Origin: Nannocystis exedens
GTDB lineage: Bacteria > Myxococcota_A > Polyangia > Nannocystales > Nannocystaceae
Reading direction: 5' to 3'
Assembly (NCBI RefSeq): GCF_002343915.1
Contig: NZ_NETK01000001.1
Span: 8,136,001-8,200,000, forward strand
Length of the DNA: 64,000 nucleotides
In this document: positions 19,376 through 28,743 of the stretch, in pieces
How positions within the stretch are numbered: position 1 is the first letter of the stretch
Layout of the letters: the number at the start of each line of letters is the position of its first letter
Notes under the pieces: generated by a model
Told to the model about the DNA's origin: nothing
The model's database searches: none
Seen by the model: the letters and a program-made list of their open reading frames with translations, nothing else
Program-made: the position numbers and the translations under genes

Positions 19376-20323
19376 TCAGCGAGGGCCGGCTCCGCGGTTC
19401 CCGTTCTTTTCGGGCGGCGCGCCGACCCCTTCCGCCGCCAGCCGCGCCTGCAGCCGGGGCGCCATCCAGTCGAGGAAGGCCCGCAGCTTCAGCGGCAGGC
19501 GGCCCTGACCGGAGAAGACGAGGTTGATCGGGAGCGGGGGCAATTCGAAGCGTTCGAGGAGCGGGGTCAGAGCTCCGCTCCGAAGGTCCGGGGCGATCTG
19601 ATAGTCCAGGACCCGCGTGATCCCCAACCCCGCCTTCGCCGCCACGACGGCCGCGGCGGGCGAGTTCACGGCGACGCGGGCGCGGGGCTCGGCGCTCAGG
19701 TGAACGCCGTGGCGCACATACCGCCATGGGACGGCGATGAATCCACGATAGGTCACGCCATCCCTTTCGGTGAGGTCCTCCGGCGCCTCAGGCGTGCCGA
19801 AGGTCCGCAGATAGCTGGGGCTCGCGCACGTCATGGAGCGGGTGACCCCGACGCGCCGCGCGATCAACCCGCTGTCCTCGAGCTCGCCGATTCGCACCGC
19901 CACGTGCACATGCGCCTCGACGAGGTTCACCATGACGTCCGTCAGGAGGAGGCGCAGGTCGATCTTCGGATGCGCCGCCAGGAACTCGCTGGCGATCGGC
20001 AGCACGTGCGACTCGCCGAACATCGTCGGGGCCGTGACGGTCAGCTCGCCGCGGGGCTCCTGATATTCGCCTGCCGCGGTCAACTCCGCTTCTTGCAGCT
20101 GTTCGACGATCTGCCGGACCGCGATCGCGTAGTCGCGTCCCGCCTCCGTCAGCTCGACGCGGCGGCTGGTGCGGATCAGAAGCTGCGTGCCGAGGTGACG
20201 CTCAAGGTCTGCGACCTTGCGGCTGACCGTAGGCAACGGCGCACCCAGGCGCCGGGCCGCTGCCGACAGGCTGCCCGCGTCGACGACAGCGAGGAAAACG
20301 AACATGGCGTCCAGCCGGTCCAT
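19376..20323 (-). CDS. LysR-family transcriptional regulator
   Basis: A 315-residue regulator. The N-terminal winged helix-turn-helix reads VVDAGSLSAAARRLGAPLPTVSRKVADLERHLG; the substrate-binding domain begins near residue 90 (GELTVTAPTMFGESHVLPI). It lies on the same strand upstream of the MDR and SDR genes (120-base gap), an arrangement compatible with local control of those oxidoreductases, though most LysR genes are divergent from their targets. The effector is unknown. Confidence 0.9.
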   Translation of the reverse strand: MDRLDAMFVFLAVVDAGSLSAAARRLGAPLPTVSRKVADLERHLGTQLLIRTSRRVELTEAGRDYAIAVRQIVEQLQEAELTAAGEYQEPRGELTVTAPTMFGESHVLPIASEFLAAHPKIDLRLLLTDVMVNLVEAHVHVAVRIGELEDSGLIARRVGVTRSMTCASPSYLRTFGTPEAPEDLTERDGVTYRGFIAVPWRYVRHGVHLSAEPRARVAVNSPAAAVVAAKAGLGITRVLDYQIAPDLRSGALTPLLERFELPPLPINLVFSGQGRLPLKLRAFLDWMAPRLQARLAAEGVGAPPEKNGNRGAGPR

Positions 20324-20449
20324 GCCCTCTCATAGCATAAGAGGGCAATGTCTGCGCCAGCAGGCCTGGCTGTGGCAAGGAGCGTCCAGGCCAAGCGGAA
20401 CGAGCGGTTCACGTTGCGACCATCCGCTCGTTTTTTCTGCCGCACCGGA

Positions 20450-20560
20450 ACTTCCGCGCTCCAGGAATGGCGGACCTTGGCGCCGCTGGGCAACTTCAGC
20501 AGCGCAGCGCGTGCGCTCGGCGTCTCCAGGTCCCTGGTCAGCCAGGCGGTGCGGATCGCG
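20450..20560 (+). pseudogene. Fragment of a second LysR gene (helix-turn-helix only)
   Basis: The plus strand reads LGNFSSAARALGVSRSLVSQ followed by AVR, an unmistakable LysR helix-turn-helix, then loses all similarity. No start codon fits the normal LysR N-terminus. It is a decayed relic next to the intact LysR gene on the other strand. Confidence 0.6.
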
Positions 20561-20599
20561 CTGCCGCGCACCGGGCCGGCGCCCGCGTCGTTGCGTGGA

Positions 20600-20960
20600 T
20601 GCAGAGGACAGGAGCCGCGGCGCGGAAGGAACCATGCGCCCAATGGCGTCGCTCGGGATCGTCGTCGCCGCAGACGATGCAGTCGTCGCGCCCCGGTGGG
20701 CACCGCTCGCCGGTCGTCTCGAGGACGCCGCGCGGGCCCATTCCATCGAACAGCACGAAGCGCTGGCCCGGCGCCCTCGCGGAGAGGACACGTCGTTCGC
20801 CGCGACGTCGGCGATGGCGTCCGTGCCGACGACGCTCGATCTCCGCGAGGAGGAGCGTCGTCGTTCGGCTCGTACCCGTCGTAAAGCTGCCAGCCGACGA
20901 GCGGCAGGCCGGCGCGGTAGAACTCGCACCGGGCGCCTCGGTGCCGCCGAGGACGGGCAC
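20600..20960 (-). pseudogene. Possible decayed secreted-protein gene
   Basis: On the minus strand, two frames contain protein-like stretches: CEFYRAGLPLVGWQLYDGYE (near 20871-20930) and, in another frame, GQRFVLFDGMGPRGVLETTG followed by a Cys-containing segment (near 20650-20790). Joined with a frameshift they would make one Cys-containing polypeptide. I do not recognise the family. Confidence 0.3.
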
Positions 20961-21183
20961 GCGTACGCGCTGGCATGACCCGGTGATGCACCCCCCGCCT
21001 GCTGCGCCACGCCCGACGGCGGGCGTCTCTCGCGCCTTTTCCTCGTGGGGACGCACCGCGCTCTCTCCGCCGCGGACTCCCCCCGGATCGTTCACCCGAT
21101 CGCCGCCGGGCGAGCTCGCCCGATCCTCGCGGCCCGGACGGGCCCTCGCTTGCGAGGCCGCGTTCCTCGGCCACGGACTGGGG

Positions 21184-22218
21184 ATGTTCCGGCAGATCTC
21201 GGCGATCGCAGGAGGGGCGCTCGGCGTCGCAGCGGGGGCGTGGATGATCTCGCGTCGACGGCGACGCATCACCTTGCAGGGCCGCGTCGTCGTCGTCACT
21301 GGCGGCGGCCGTGGCTTCGGCTACGCGATCGCGCGCGAGTTCCTGCGCCACGGCTGCAAGCTGGCGATCTGCGGCCGCGACGGCGAAGAGATCGCCCGCG
21401 CGGTCGCCGAGCTCCGCCGGCGAGGCGCCGACGTGTTCGGCATGGCCTGCGACGCCAGCGACCCGGTCCAGGTCGAGGCATTCATCAAGGGCGTGCTCGA
21501 TACATTCGGCGCGCTCGACGTCCTCGTCAACAACGCGGGGCAGATGTTCTTCGGCCCCGTCGCCGAGCTGCACCCGGACGATCTCGAGGCGGCGATTCGC
21601 AACATCCTTTGGGTGCATTACCGGCCGACGATGGCGGTGCTGCCCCACATGCGCGCCCGCGGCTTCGGCCGCATCGTCAACATCACGTCGGTCGCCGGCA
21701 AGATCCCGATCCCCCATCACGCGGCCTATGTCGTCGGCAAGTACGCCGCGACCGGCTGGTCGGAGGTGCTGACGGTCGAGCTGCGCAAGGACGGCATCCT
21801 CGTCAGCACGATCACGCCGCCGCCGCTCGCCAACGGCGCGCCGCTGTACACCCACTTCAACGGCCGCGAGGAGGAGGAGTTCAAGTGGTTCGCGCGCGGC
21901 CTGACCTCGAGGTGGTCGGCGAGCAGCACGGACCGCGCCGCGCGGATCGTCGTCGACGCGGCGATCCACGGCGACCGCCAGCGCGCGATCTCCCCCGGCT
22001 CGTGGCTCGCGGCGCGGGCTCAGGGCGCCGCGCCGGGGCTGATGACCCGCATCTGGGCCGGCTTCGATCGGGTGCTGCCTCCGCCCGGACCACCCGGGCA
22101 TACGACGAAGATGCGCGTCGGCGCCGAGGTCGTGGCCGGCAGCGCGGATGCCGAGGTGCAGGCTCGTGCCGAGACGGCGCGTCGTGACGCTCGCCGTTAT
22201 CGGCCGCCCGGTTCCTGA
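21184..22218 (+). CDS. Membrane-anchored short-chain dehydrogenase
   Basis: A 344-residue SDR. Residues 3-20 form a hydrophobic N-terminal anchor (ISAIAGGALGVAAGAWMI), then basic residues and the cofactor motif VVVTGGGRGFGYAIAREF. The catalytic set is present: NNAGQM, NITSVAG (Ser) and YVVGKYAATGW (Tyr and Lys as YxxxK). The C-terminal extension after residue 260 is typical of SDRs that act on membrane lipids. The substrate is not evident. The ATG at 21184 is chosen because it begins the anchor; its ribosome site is weak. Confidence 0.82.
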   Translation: MFRQISAIAGGALGVAAGAWMISRRRRRITLQGRVVVVTGGGRGFGYAIAREFLRHGCKLAICGRDGEEIARAVAELRRRGADVFGMACDASDPVQVEAFIKGVLDTFGALDVLVNNAGQMFFGPVAELHPDDLEAAIRNILWVHYRPTMAVLPHMRARGFGRIVNITSVAGKIPIPHHAAYVVGKYAATGWSEVLTVELRKDGILVSTITPPPLANGAPLYTHFNGREEEEFKWFARGLTSRWSASSTDRAARIVVDAAIHGDRQRAISPGSWLAARAQGAAPGLMTRIWAGFDRVLPPPGPPGHTTKMRVGAEVVAGSADAEVQARAETARRDARRYRPPGS

Positions 22219-22362
22219 GGCCGGCCGAGGACGTTCAAGCGTGACCGCCGCGGTCTGCTGCGGCGTCGGCCTGCACGCGAGGACGAGGACGCGAGGACGA
22301 GCGAGCGGGGCCGCATGGCCCATCGCCGAGAGCCCGGCGATCTGGCGCAACGCCGGGGCCGG

Positions 22363-23256
22363 TCAAAACACGCAGCGCGGCGTCCCGAGCCGGCGCAGCG
22401 TCCGGCCCTCCGACACGATCAGCTGATAGCGCCCGGCGTCCATGAAGAGGAGCTCGGCGCGGCCGTCGTGGTCGAGGTCGGTGACCCGATCGATGCGGAT
22501 CGAGCCGTCGAAAGTCAGGGACAGCGCGAGCTCGCCGGTCGCGCTCCACCGCACGGCGAGTGCGTCGAATACGAAGCCGCCGGGGAGGCCCTCTTCCTGC
22601 GCGTCGAAGGTCGAGGCGACGTCGATGCTGTAGAGCTGCTCGTCACGGCCGTCGCCGTCGAGGTCGACCCGCCCGGCGGTGATGGGATCGTACCTCGACG
22701 CGTTCTCGACCGCGATCCGGCGCGCCTCCGCGGGGATCAACGCGAGCACCTGCGCCCGCTCGGCGTCGGACGGCGCATGATCGGCGAGCGGGCGGATCGC
22801 GCCCGAACGCGCCGCCGGCCAGATCTGGAACCGCCCCCAGCGCGTCGCCGGGACCGCGACCGTGAGCGCCGGCGCCGGCTCGCAGGTGCGCGCGACGACG
22901 CGGCCGAGCACCGTCGCCGTCTGGCCGCCAGGGGCGTTCAGGAGGCCCTCCGAGGCGACCTCGTCCCCGACCGCCACGCCCGCGAGGCACCGCTCCGGGT
23001 CGCTCTCGAGCGCGTCGCCGAGGTGGCAGGCGACCGGCACCAACGCGCCGTCCTTCCCGCTCACGAACAGCACCGTCGACGCCCTCGTCGGGGCCTCGGG
23101 GACCTCGACGGCGGGAGACGCCGCGGGCAAGACGGGCGGCGCCGGGACCTCGGCCGGGCGATCGCCCGTCGGCGCGGTGGCGGTGCACGACAGGAGCAGC
23201 CCGACGAGCAGCGTGCGCGTCGTCGACTCGCGGAGGGCGTCCCGAGCGAGCATCAT
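22363..23256 (-). CDS. Lipoprotein with FG-GAP/VCBS-like calcium-binding motifs
   Basis: A 297-residue secreted protein. The tandem ATGATG at 23251-23256 begins a signal with lipobox LLLSC (Cys near residue 24). A Pro/Ala linker follows. The C-terminal half has DLDGDGRDEQL and DLDHDGRAELLF, the Dx(D/H)xDG loops found in FG-GAP and VCBS propeller repeats, which bind calcium. It converges with the SDR with 144 bases between stops. No function beyond a surface beta-propeller-type protein can be given. Confidence 0.72.
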   Translation of the reverse strand: MMLARDALRESTTRTLLVGLLLSCTATAPTGDRPAEVPAPPVLPAASPAVEVPEAPTRASTVLFVSGKDGALVPVACHLGDALESDPERCLAGVAVGDEVASEGLLNAPGGQTATVLGRVVARTCEPAPALTVAVPATRWGRFQIWPAARSGAIRPLADHAPSDAERAQVLALIPAEARRIAVENASRYDPITAGRVDLDGDGRDEQLYSIDVASTFDAQEEGLPGGFVFDALAVRWSATGELALSLTFDGSIRIDRVTDLDHDGRAELLFMDAGRYQLIVSEGRTLRRLGTPRCVF

Positions 23257-23542
23257 GCCGGCCGAGGATAGCGACTCCCCGCCCGGCAGGCCAGGACCGC
23301 AACCGTTCGGGTCGGTACGCCCCCGATCGCCTGTCAACATCGGCCCGGTCCAATGCTCACAGCCGATGCCCGCGGTGCGCGAGCGCCGGCGCGTCCATCG
23401 GGGACCCGTGGACCGGGGCGATGCTCGCCGTCGGCACCGAGCACCGCAAAACCCCTATCGACACCTCGGCGCACACCGTCGGGCACGACTCGCCCGCGCT
23501 CGCGCAGCACGAGGCCGGCGCTCATCCTTCGGGTCGGCGGCC

Positions 23543-25078
23543 TCACTCGAGCAGCGGCGGCGGCTTGACCGTCTTGGTGTCCGTCAGCGTCTTGAGGTAC
23601 GCGACGATCGCGGCCTCCTCCGCGAGGGTCAGACCGAGGTCGCCCATCACGAAGCCGATGGCGAGCGTGCCCTGCTCCTCCGGCTCGGGCCAGCAATTCG
23701 CCGCCAGCGCCTCCGCTTCGGTCCAGTCCGTCTTGGTCGTGTCGCACCGGGTGACTCCGAATGCGGCGGCGGTGGCTCCGTCGACGTCCGCGGTGTTGTA
23801 GAAGTGGACGAGGCTCTCGAGGCTCTTGAACCATCCGTTGTGGGTGTAGGCCTTGACGAAGCCCTTGTACGGGCGCTTGTCCACGTTGCGCAGGGTCGGG
23901 GTCTTGTGCTGCCCGAGCCTCCGGGTCGGATCGTCGTCCGGGTCCGGGATCACGAGGGGGCGAGCGCCGAGGCCCGCGCTGCCCTCCGGGCCCGGGATCT
24001 TGGCATTGCGCGGCACGCCGATGTTGTGGAAGGTGGCGTCGGTGTAGAGCTCGTCCGGATCGAGGCCGGCCTTGTTGGGATCGGCGACGGCGAGCACCGG
24101 CTCGTTGCTGTGACAGAGCGCGCAGTTGGCCCTGCCGTAGAACAGCTCGTGCCCGAGGTTCTCCTGGGCCGTCAGGCCCTTGAGCGGGAACGCCACATTC
24201 GCGCCTTCCAGCTTGACCTCGGCCGCGAGGGCCTTGTCCCGCTTCGAGCTGAACTGGTTGACCTCGTCCGAGGCTTGCCAGGCCGCGAGCGCCACCGCGA
24301 TCCGCTTGAAGCTGAGCATGAAGCCGGCGTTGGTGCAGTCGATCTTCTCGCCCCAGGCCAGCCGGTAGAGCAACGCGTACGGGGCCCGCGAGACGTGGGT
24401 GCATACCGCTTTCGCGCTGATGTTTTGCTCGAACGGGTTCGGGAACGGCTGCAGCGCCTGATCGGCCACTGGACCCAGGAACTCCGCGAACAGGTCCTCG
24501 AGGAGGGACTTGCCCTTGAACACCTCGTCGTCGATGTGGGTCGTCGCCCCGGCGAACACCGGCCCCACGTTGCCCTCGGCGCGGCCGTCCCAGAAGACGC
24601 CGCCGCAGGGCAAGCCGAGCGGACCACACCCGGTCTGCAGCGGGATGTTGCGCGCGTAGGCGTTGCTGGGGGGCCTGATCGTGCCCACCGCGCCCAGGAC
24701 CGCACCCGGGGCCGCCACTTGCCCCTTGTTGATCTTGTCGTTGGGGAACGTCCAGCCGGTGGCCGGGTCATGGCAGCTGATGCAGCCTTGCTTCTTCGCC
24801 GGCACCGAGATCTTGTCGAAAAAGACGAACTTGCCCAGCTGCTTCAGGCTCAGCTCCCGCAAGTTGAAGGAGCGGGCCGTCGGGGCCTCGCCGTCGAACA
24901 GCGATTCGAGCGGCACCTCCTCCTCCGGCGCGTCGTCGGCCGCGAATTCGGCGCTGACGCCGGTGTCGGCGATGAGCTCCGGCTCGTCTTCGGGCTCGAC
25001 GCTATCACACTGTAAAAAACCTGCGATCGGGCTCGCCAATAGCGAGCCGATCACGATCGCGTTCGTATGAATGGACAT
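23543..25078 (-). CDS. Di-heme cytochrome c peroxidase (MauG/CcpA family)
   Basis: A 511-residue periplasmic or surface enzyme. A short hydrophobic N-terminus (AIVIGSLLASPIAGF) is followed by an acidic linker. Heme-attachment sites CISCH (Cys99/102, His103) and CALCH (near residue 300) are separated as in di-heme peroxidases of the MauG/BCCP superfamily. Trp, Met and His residues near GFVMGDLGLT could supply distal ligands. Enzymes of this family reduce H2O2 or oxidise proteins. The ATG at 25078 follows GGAGGTAGATCCTGAC. The N-terminus ends GFLQC, a non-canonical lipobox, so lipidation is possible but unsure. Confidence 0.85.
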   Translation of the reverse strand: MSIHTNAIVIGSLLASPIAGFLQCDSVEPEDEPELIADTGVSAEFAADDAPEEEVPLESLFDGEAPTARSFNLRELSLKQLGKFVFFDKISVPAKKQGCISCHDPATGWTFPNDKINKGQVAAPGAVLGAVGTIRPPSNAYARNIPLQTGCGPLGLPCGGVFWDGRAEGNVGPVFAGATTHIDDEVFKGKSLLEDLFAEFLGPVADQALQPFPNPFEQNISAKAVCTHVSRAPYALLYRLAWGEKIDCTNAGFMLSFKRIAVALAAWQASDEVNQFSSKRDKALAAEVKLEGANVAFPLKGLTAQENLGHELFYGRANCALCHSNEPVLAVADPNKAGLDPDELYTDATFHNIGVPRNAKIPGPEGSAGLGARPLVIPDPDDDPTRRLGQHKTPTLRNVDKRPYKGFVKAYTHNGWFKSLESLVHFYNTADVDGATAAAFGVTRCDTTKTDWTEAEALAANCWPEPEEQGTLAIGFVMGDLGLTLAEEAAIVAYLKTLTDTKTVKPPPLLE

Positions 25079-25712
25079 GTCAGGATCTACCTCCGTGCAA
25101 CTCTGGCCCCGATCTACCGGCTCCCCCGACGATGCGGGGACTCCACCACCCCGGCAAGCAGTGGGGGTGCTGGCTATCACCCGCACAGCCACCCCCGGGC
25201 GGCACGAGACCGCCGCAAGGCCTCGTTAACTCCGCCCGATCGCTCGACCGCAGATCACGGCCGTCGCACGGCTGTGCGCCGACGCCGAGGCGCCTCCCGG
25301 CACGATCGCATTGGCAATGCGCTCCGCCAGGGCTCCGATCGATGAATCGGGGCTCGTGCGGTCATTCGTGCGTCACAAAAATCTGGAGCCGCGGCGGCGA
25401 CGTGACGGAGCTCGAGCCGGTCGCAGACCTCGTACGACGGAATCGCTCCATCGCGGCATGTCCGGGAGCGTCGGACTCGTCCACGCGGGCCCCGAGCGAC
25501 CGCAGCCCGCCGCTCCAGAAGCTCCAAGGATGGTCCTGGGCGGCGCCCGCGGGGGCACCCGCGGCGCTGTCGCGTATCGCCTACGCTCGAGCCATGGTGG
25601 GTCCAGCCTCGCTTCGGGCCGCGGGGTCAGAGCTCCACCGGTTCCGGGCGCCCTCGGTGGCGTGACCTGCGTGACAGACCCACGAAAAGCCCGTCGACGT
25701 CCCGGCAGGGCG
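25079..25712. other. Intergenic between peroxidase and phenazine operon end
   Basis: About 630 bases with no supported gene. Just past the phzS stop, GCCC and GGGC halves (near 25687-25710, minus strand) with a following TTTT could form a weak terminator. Open frames here have shadow composition. Confidence 0.35.
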
Positions 25713-26951
25713 TCAGGAGGTGGGGCGGCGTTGTTCCACGACGGCGCGGTACTCGGCGGTGATGGTGGCCAATTCGGCGGCCTTGTCGTCGGCAGGGCGG
25801 GTGGATGTCGCCCGCTCGGCGTGATCCATCTGCCGGTTCGCGAGGATGATCGCGGTGGTGGCCGGGCGCCGGTCGTTCTCGTACCGCTCCAGAGCAGCGG
25901 GCACGTCGCCTCCGCGGGAGAGTTCGGCGGCGAGGGCGACGGCGTCGAGGATGGCCTGAGATGCGCCGTTGGCGCCGATCGGGTACATGAGGTGAGCGGC
26001 GTCGCCGAGCAGGGTGACGCGGCCCTGGCCCCATCGGTCCAACGGCTCGCGGTCGATCATGGGGTAACGCAGGATCTGCGCGCTGCGCTCGAAGACGTCG
26101 CGGACGTCGAGCCACCCCAATTCCCAGTCGGCGACGTGGGGCAAAATGTCGGCGAGCAGGCCGGGAACGTCCCAGCCCGCGCTGCCGACCGGCCCCGGCG
26201 TGCCGGTGCGGGCGAGCAGGACCCAATTGAGCAGCGCCTTGCCGCGAGCGGAGTGCTGGGCGGAGATCGGGTACGCGACCAGGCGCGTGGCCCGCTCGTC
26301 GTTGGCCAGGATCATCGTGTGGCCGTCGAGGAAGCCGTCCAGTTCGGTCAGGCCGCGCCACATGACCACCCCGGCCCCGTGGAGCGCTCCGCGTTCGGGG
26401 TGGAGGCAGGAGCGGACGACCGAGTGCAGCCCGTCGGCGCCGACCAGGGCAGCGGCCTCGAACATGACGTCGGTGCCGCGGACCCGGTCGTGGGCGTGGA
26501 CGCGGACGCCGCCGCGGGTCTGCCGGAGGTCGTGCAGCCGCACCCCGGTGCGGATGGCGTGGGCGCCGAGCCGTTCGCGGACCGCGTTCAGCAGCAGCGT
26601 CTGCAGTTCGCCGCGGTGGATGGAGTACTGCGGGCACGGGTAGCCTGCGGCGATGCCGCGCGGCTCGGTCCACAGGGTGACGCCGGTGTGGTCGACGTAG
26701 CGGTGTTCGCGGGTGGGGATGCCGGTCGCCGCCATCGCGTCCCCCAGCCCGAGGGCGGTCAGCTCGGCGACGGCGGCCGGCTGGATGTTGATCCCGACGC
26801 CGAGCGGGCGGAGCTCGACGGCGGCCTCCAGGATGGTCGTGGTGATGCCGCGGGCGTGCAGGGCAAGGGCGGCGGTCAGGCCTCCGATCCCAGCCCCTGC
26901 GATCACGATGTCGGCGATGGTGTCGTTGCTCCTGGCGGCATGCAGGGCCAT
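25713..26951 (-). CDS. phzS: FAD-dependent phenazine monooxygenase PhzS
   Basis: A 412-residue flavoprotein hydroxylase. The FAD motif IVIAGAGIGGLTAALALHA begins at residue 15; RPLGVGINIQPAAVAELTAL, PQYSIHRGELQ and VTLLGDAAHLMYPIGANGAS (the DG/GD FAD-phosphate motifs) agree closely with Pseudomonas PhzS as I recall it. PhzS hydroxylates phenazine-1-carboxylate to 1-hydroxyphenazine, or 5-methyl-PCA to pyocyanin when PhzM is present; no PhzM is visible here. The ATG at 26951 follows GAGGGAGTACGACAC. It is the last gene of the phz operon, 23 bases after phzG. Confidence 0.9.
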   Translation of the reverse strand: MALHAARSNDTIADIVIAGAGIGGLTAALALHARGITTTILEAAVELRPLGVGINIQPAAVAELTALGLGDAMAATGIPTREHRYVDHTGVTLWTEPRGIAAGYPCPQYSIHRGELQTLLLNAVRERLGAHAIRTGVRLHDLRQTRGGVRVHAHDRVRGTDVMFEAAALVGADGLHSVVRSCLHPERGALHGAGVVMWRGLTELDGFLDGHTMILANDERATRLVAYPISAQHSARGKALLNWVLLARTGTPGPVGSAGWDVPGLLADILPHVADWELGWLDVRDVFERSAQILRYPMIDREPLDRWGQGRVTLLGDAAHLMYPIGANGASQAILDAVALAAELSRGGDVPAALERYENDRRPATTAIILANRQMDHAERATSTRPADDKAAELATITAEYRAVVEQRRPTS

Positions 26952-26974
26952 GTGTCGTACTCCCTCGGGTTGGA

Positions 26975-27607
26975 TCAAGGCTGCAGGCGAGCGCTCTTCC
27001 AGCCCTCTGGCGCGAGGTCGAAGCGCAGCCTGCGATGCAGTCGGTTGGAGCTCGACGCCCAGAACTCGAGCGCGAGCGGCTGGAGAGCATAGACCATGAA
27101 GCGCTCCGGACACGGCAGCGCGCCCGCTTCGGCGAGCCGCTGCGCCTCGTTGAGGAGCACCTCGGAGGAGACCAGGGGCTCGCTCTGGCGCGAAGCCGTC
27201 GACATCGAGTGCAAAGGAACCGGCCGCTTGTTCCACTCCGCCACGGCCCGTTCCCGCGATAGCGCCACGATCTTGCCGCTCACCGAGAGCTGGCGGCTCA
27301 GCTCGCGCCAGTAGAAGTGGCCGCACGCATACGGGACCTCCATGGAGTCCTTGATCTTGCGGCTCGTGGCATGGGTCGCGAAGACGATGCCGACGCCGGC
27401 GAACTCCAGGATGGCCATGACGCGCGACGACATCAGCCCCGAGCCGTTCGCCGTGACGAGCACCATTGCGCGCGGCTCGCAGACCTTCTCCTCGATCGCC
27501 TCGCGCAGCCAACGCTGGCCCAGCGCGATCGGGTCGTCCGGTGGGTCGTCGTACTCGGGAAAGGCGAGGTCCGCCTTCCCCGTCATGCTTTCGAGCTTGC
27601 TGCTCAT
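26975..27607 (-). CDS. phzG: Phenazine biosynthesis FMN oxidase PhzG
   Basis: A 210-residue PNPOx-fold flavoenzyme. It has the family layout: VLVTANGSGLMSSRVMAILE near residue 50-69, FATHATSRKIKDSMEVPYAC near 76-95, FYWRELSRQLSVSG, and a C-terminal FWASSSNRLHRRLRF that matches the FMN/substrate end of pyridoxamine 5'-phosphate oxidases. PhzG oxidises the hexahydrophenazine intermediates towards phenazine carboxylates. Its length matches Pseudomonas PhzG. The ATG follows GAGGAGCGCTC; the gap to phzF is nine bases. Confidence 0.92.
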   Translation of the reverse strand: MSSKLESMTGKADLAFPEYDDPPDDPIALGQRWLREAIEEKVCEPRAMVLVTANGSGLMSSRVMAILEFAGVGIVFATHATSRKIKDSMEVPYACGHFYWRELSRQLSVSGKIVALSRERAVAEWNKRPVPLHSMSTASRQSEPLVSSEVLLNEAQRLAEAGALPCPERFMVYALQPLALEFWASSSNRLHRRLRFDLAPEGWKSARLQP

Positions 27608-27616
27608 GAGCGCTCC

Positions 27617-28459
27617 TCAAATGAAGTAGCTGCCGACGGCGATACGATAGCCGTAGCCTCCCGCCTCGAGGCGCGGTCCGTCCCGCTCCATGCGGGCGGT
27701 CGCATCCATGCGCGACGCTCGGCCCATCTCCACGCCCTGCGTGATCCTGATCTTGTCGCCGAACGCCGCCCGACCGTGCCGTACCAGGTGCAGCGCCAGC
27801 GGGCCTGCCGCCGAGCCTGTGGCGGCGTCCTCGTTCACGCCGTAAGCGGGCGAGAACATGCGCATGCGCCAGCCGCCGGCGCCGTCCGGGCAAAAGCACA
27901 GGGCCGCCATGTCCGGGTGGCTCGCCAGCCTCTTGAGGTCCGGCCGTACATCTGCGAGCGCGGCGACGTCTTTCACCCCTACGAACACGTGCCGCGGTCC
28001 CACGTCGTACATCTCGACCGGCAACGTGCTCTCGTCCAGGCCCAAGGCCTCGAGGAGCTCGAGCTCGCGTTCATACCGGGAGACGATGGGGCTCGGCTGC
28101 TCCATCTGCACGTAGGCGGTGAACGGCTGCTCCTTGACGCGCTCGACGGCGAACCGAAACGTGCCCTTTCGCGTCTCGAACTGCATCTCCGTCAGGCCGC
28201 GTGCCTCCGCCAGCGCCACGGCGGTGCCGAGCAGCGGATGACCCGCGAAGCCCAGCTCGTTGACGGGAGTGAAGACCCTGACCTCGACCGTCCCGCCCTT
28301 CCGCGGAGCGCGGATGAAGGTCGTCTCCGACAGGTTGAGCTCGGCGGCGAGGCTCTGCATGTCACCGTCGTCCAGATCGTCGCAGGCGAAGAACACGGCG
28401 ACGGGGTTGCCGGTGAAGCGCTCCTGGCCGAAGGCGTTGACTACGGTGTATCGGTGCAT
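27617..28459 (-). CDS. phzF: Trans-2,3-dihydro-3-hydroxyanthranilate isomerase PhzF
   Basis: A 280-residue member of the PhzF/DapF-like fold. The start MHRYTVVNAFGQ, the motif FTGNPVAVFF, the catalytic Glu45 in NLSETTFI, and GFAGHPLLGTAVAL all match PhzF. The second half repeats the fold (NEDAATGSAAGPLALHLV). The enzyme isomerises DHHA to the aminoketone that PhzB condenses. Its start overlaps the end of the 100-residue gene upstream by 19 bases. Confidence 0.93.
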   Translation of the reverse strand: MHRYTVVNAFGQERFTGNPVAVFFACDDLDDGDMQSLAAELNLSETTFIRAPRKGGTVEVRVFTPVNELGFAGHPLLGTAVALAEARGLTEMQFETRKGTFRFAVERVKEQPFTAYVQMEQPSPIVSRYERELELLEALGLDESTLPVEMYDVGPRHVFVGVKDVAALADVRPDLKRLASHPDMAALCFCPDGAGGWRMRMFSPAYGVNEDAATGSAAGPLALHLVRHGRAAFGDKIRITQGVEMGRASRMDATARMERDGPRLEAGGYGYRIAVGSYFI

Positions 28460-28743
28460 CGTGCTCTCTCCACGACTTCGAATGCGATGCGATGGTCGGG
28501 CGGCCTACCGATGAGCTCGGCGGAGACGTTGCGCGGCAGGCTCGCCCGGTCCGGCTTCTCGCCGTGCCAGAGCATCAAGGCCCCCCAGCGGCGCGCGTCC
28601 TTGGAGACGAGCCAGAGCTTCGTCGTCAGGTTCGGGACGCGCTCCCATTCGGCGAACGCCTGCTGAATCGCCGGGCTCGCGGCCAATTCGTCGGCGTCGG
28701 GATCGCCGGCGCCGAGGTCCCACCACGCCACTTCAATCCGCAT
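28441..28743 (-). CDS. Unknown 100-aa protein inside the phenazine operon
   Basis: A 100-residue acidic protein that overlaps phzE by 11 bases and phzF by 19 bases, so it is translated as part of the operon. It starts MRIEVAWWDLGAG and contains TKLWLVSKDARRWGALMLWHG, a pattern reminiscent of small ferredoxin-like alpha/beta-barrel proteins (ABM/YdhR type), which often act as dimeric monooxygenases or cyclases. That resemblance is by eye only. The Pseudomonas phzA-G operon has no gene at this place. A role in tailoring or in handling a reactive intermediate is a reasonable guess, not a finding. Confidence 0.75.
   Translation of the reverse strand: MRIEVAWWDLGAGDPDADELAASPAIQQAFAEWERVPNLTTKLWLVSKDARRWGALMLWHGEKPDRASLPRNVSAELIGRPPDHRIAFEVVERARCTDTP

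Noticed and set aside
20330-21010. Regulatory RNA or tRNA in the stretch between LysR and SDR
   Set aside because: No cloverleaf or conserved RNA features seen; decayed coding sequence is a better explanation for the protein-like pieces.
25255-25527. Minus-strand 90-residue frame downstream of the peroxidase
   Set aside because: No start signal, no homology pattern, shadow-like composition.
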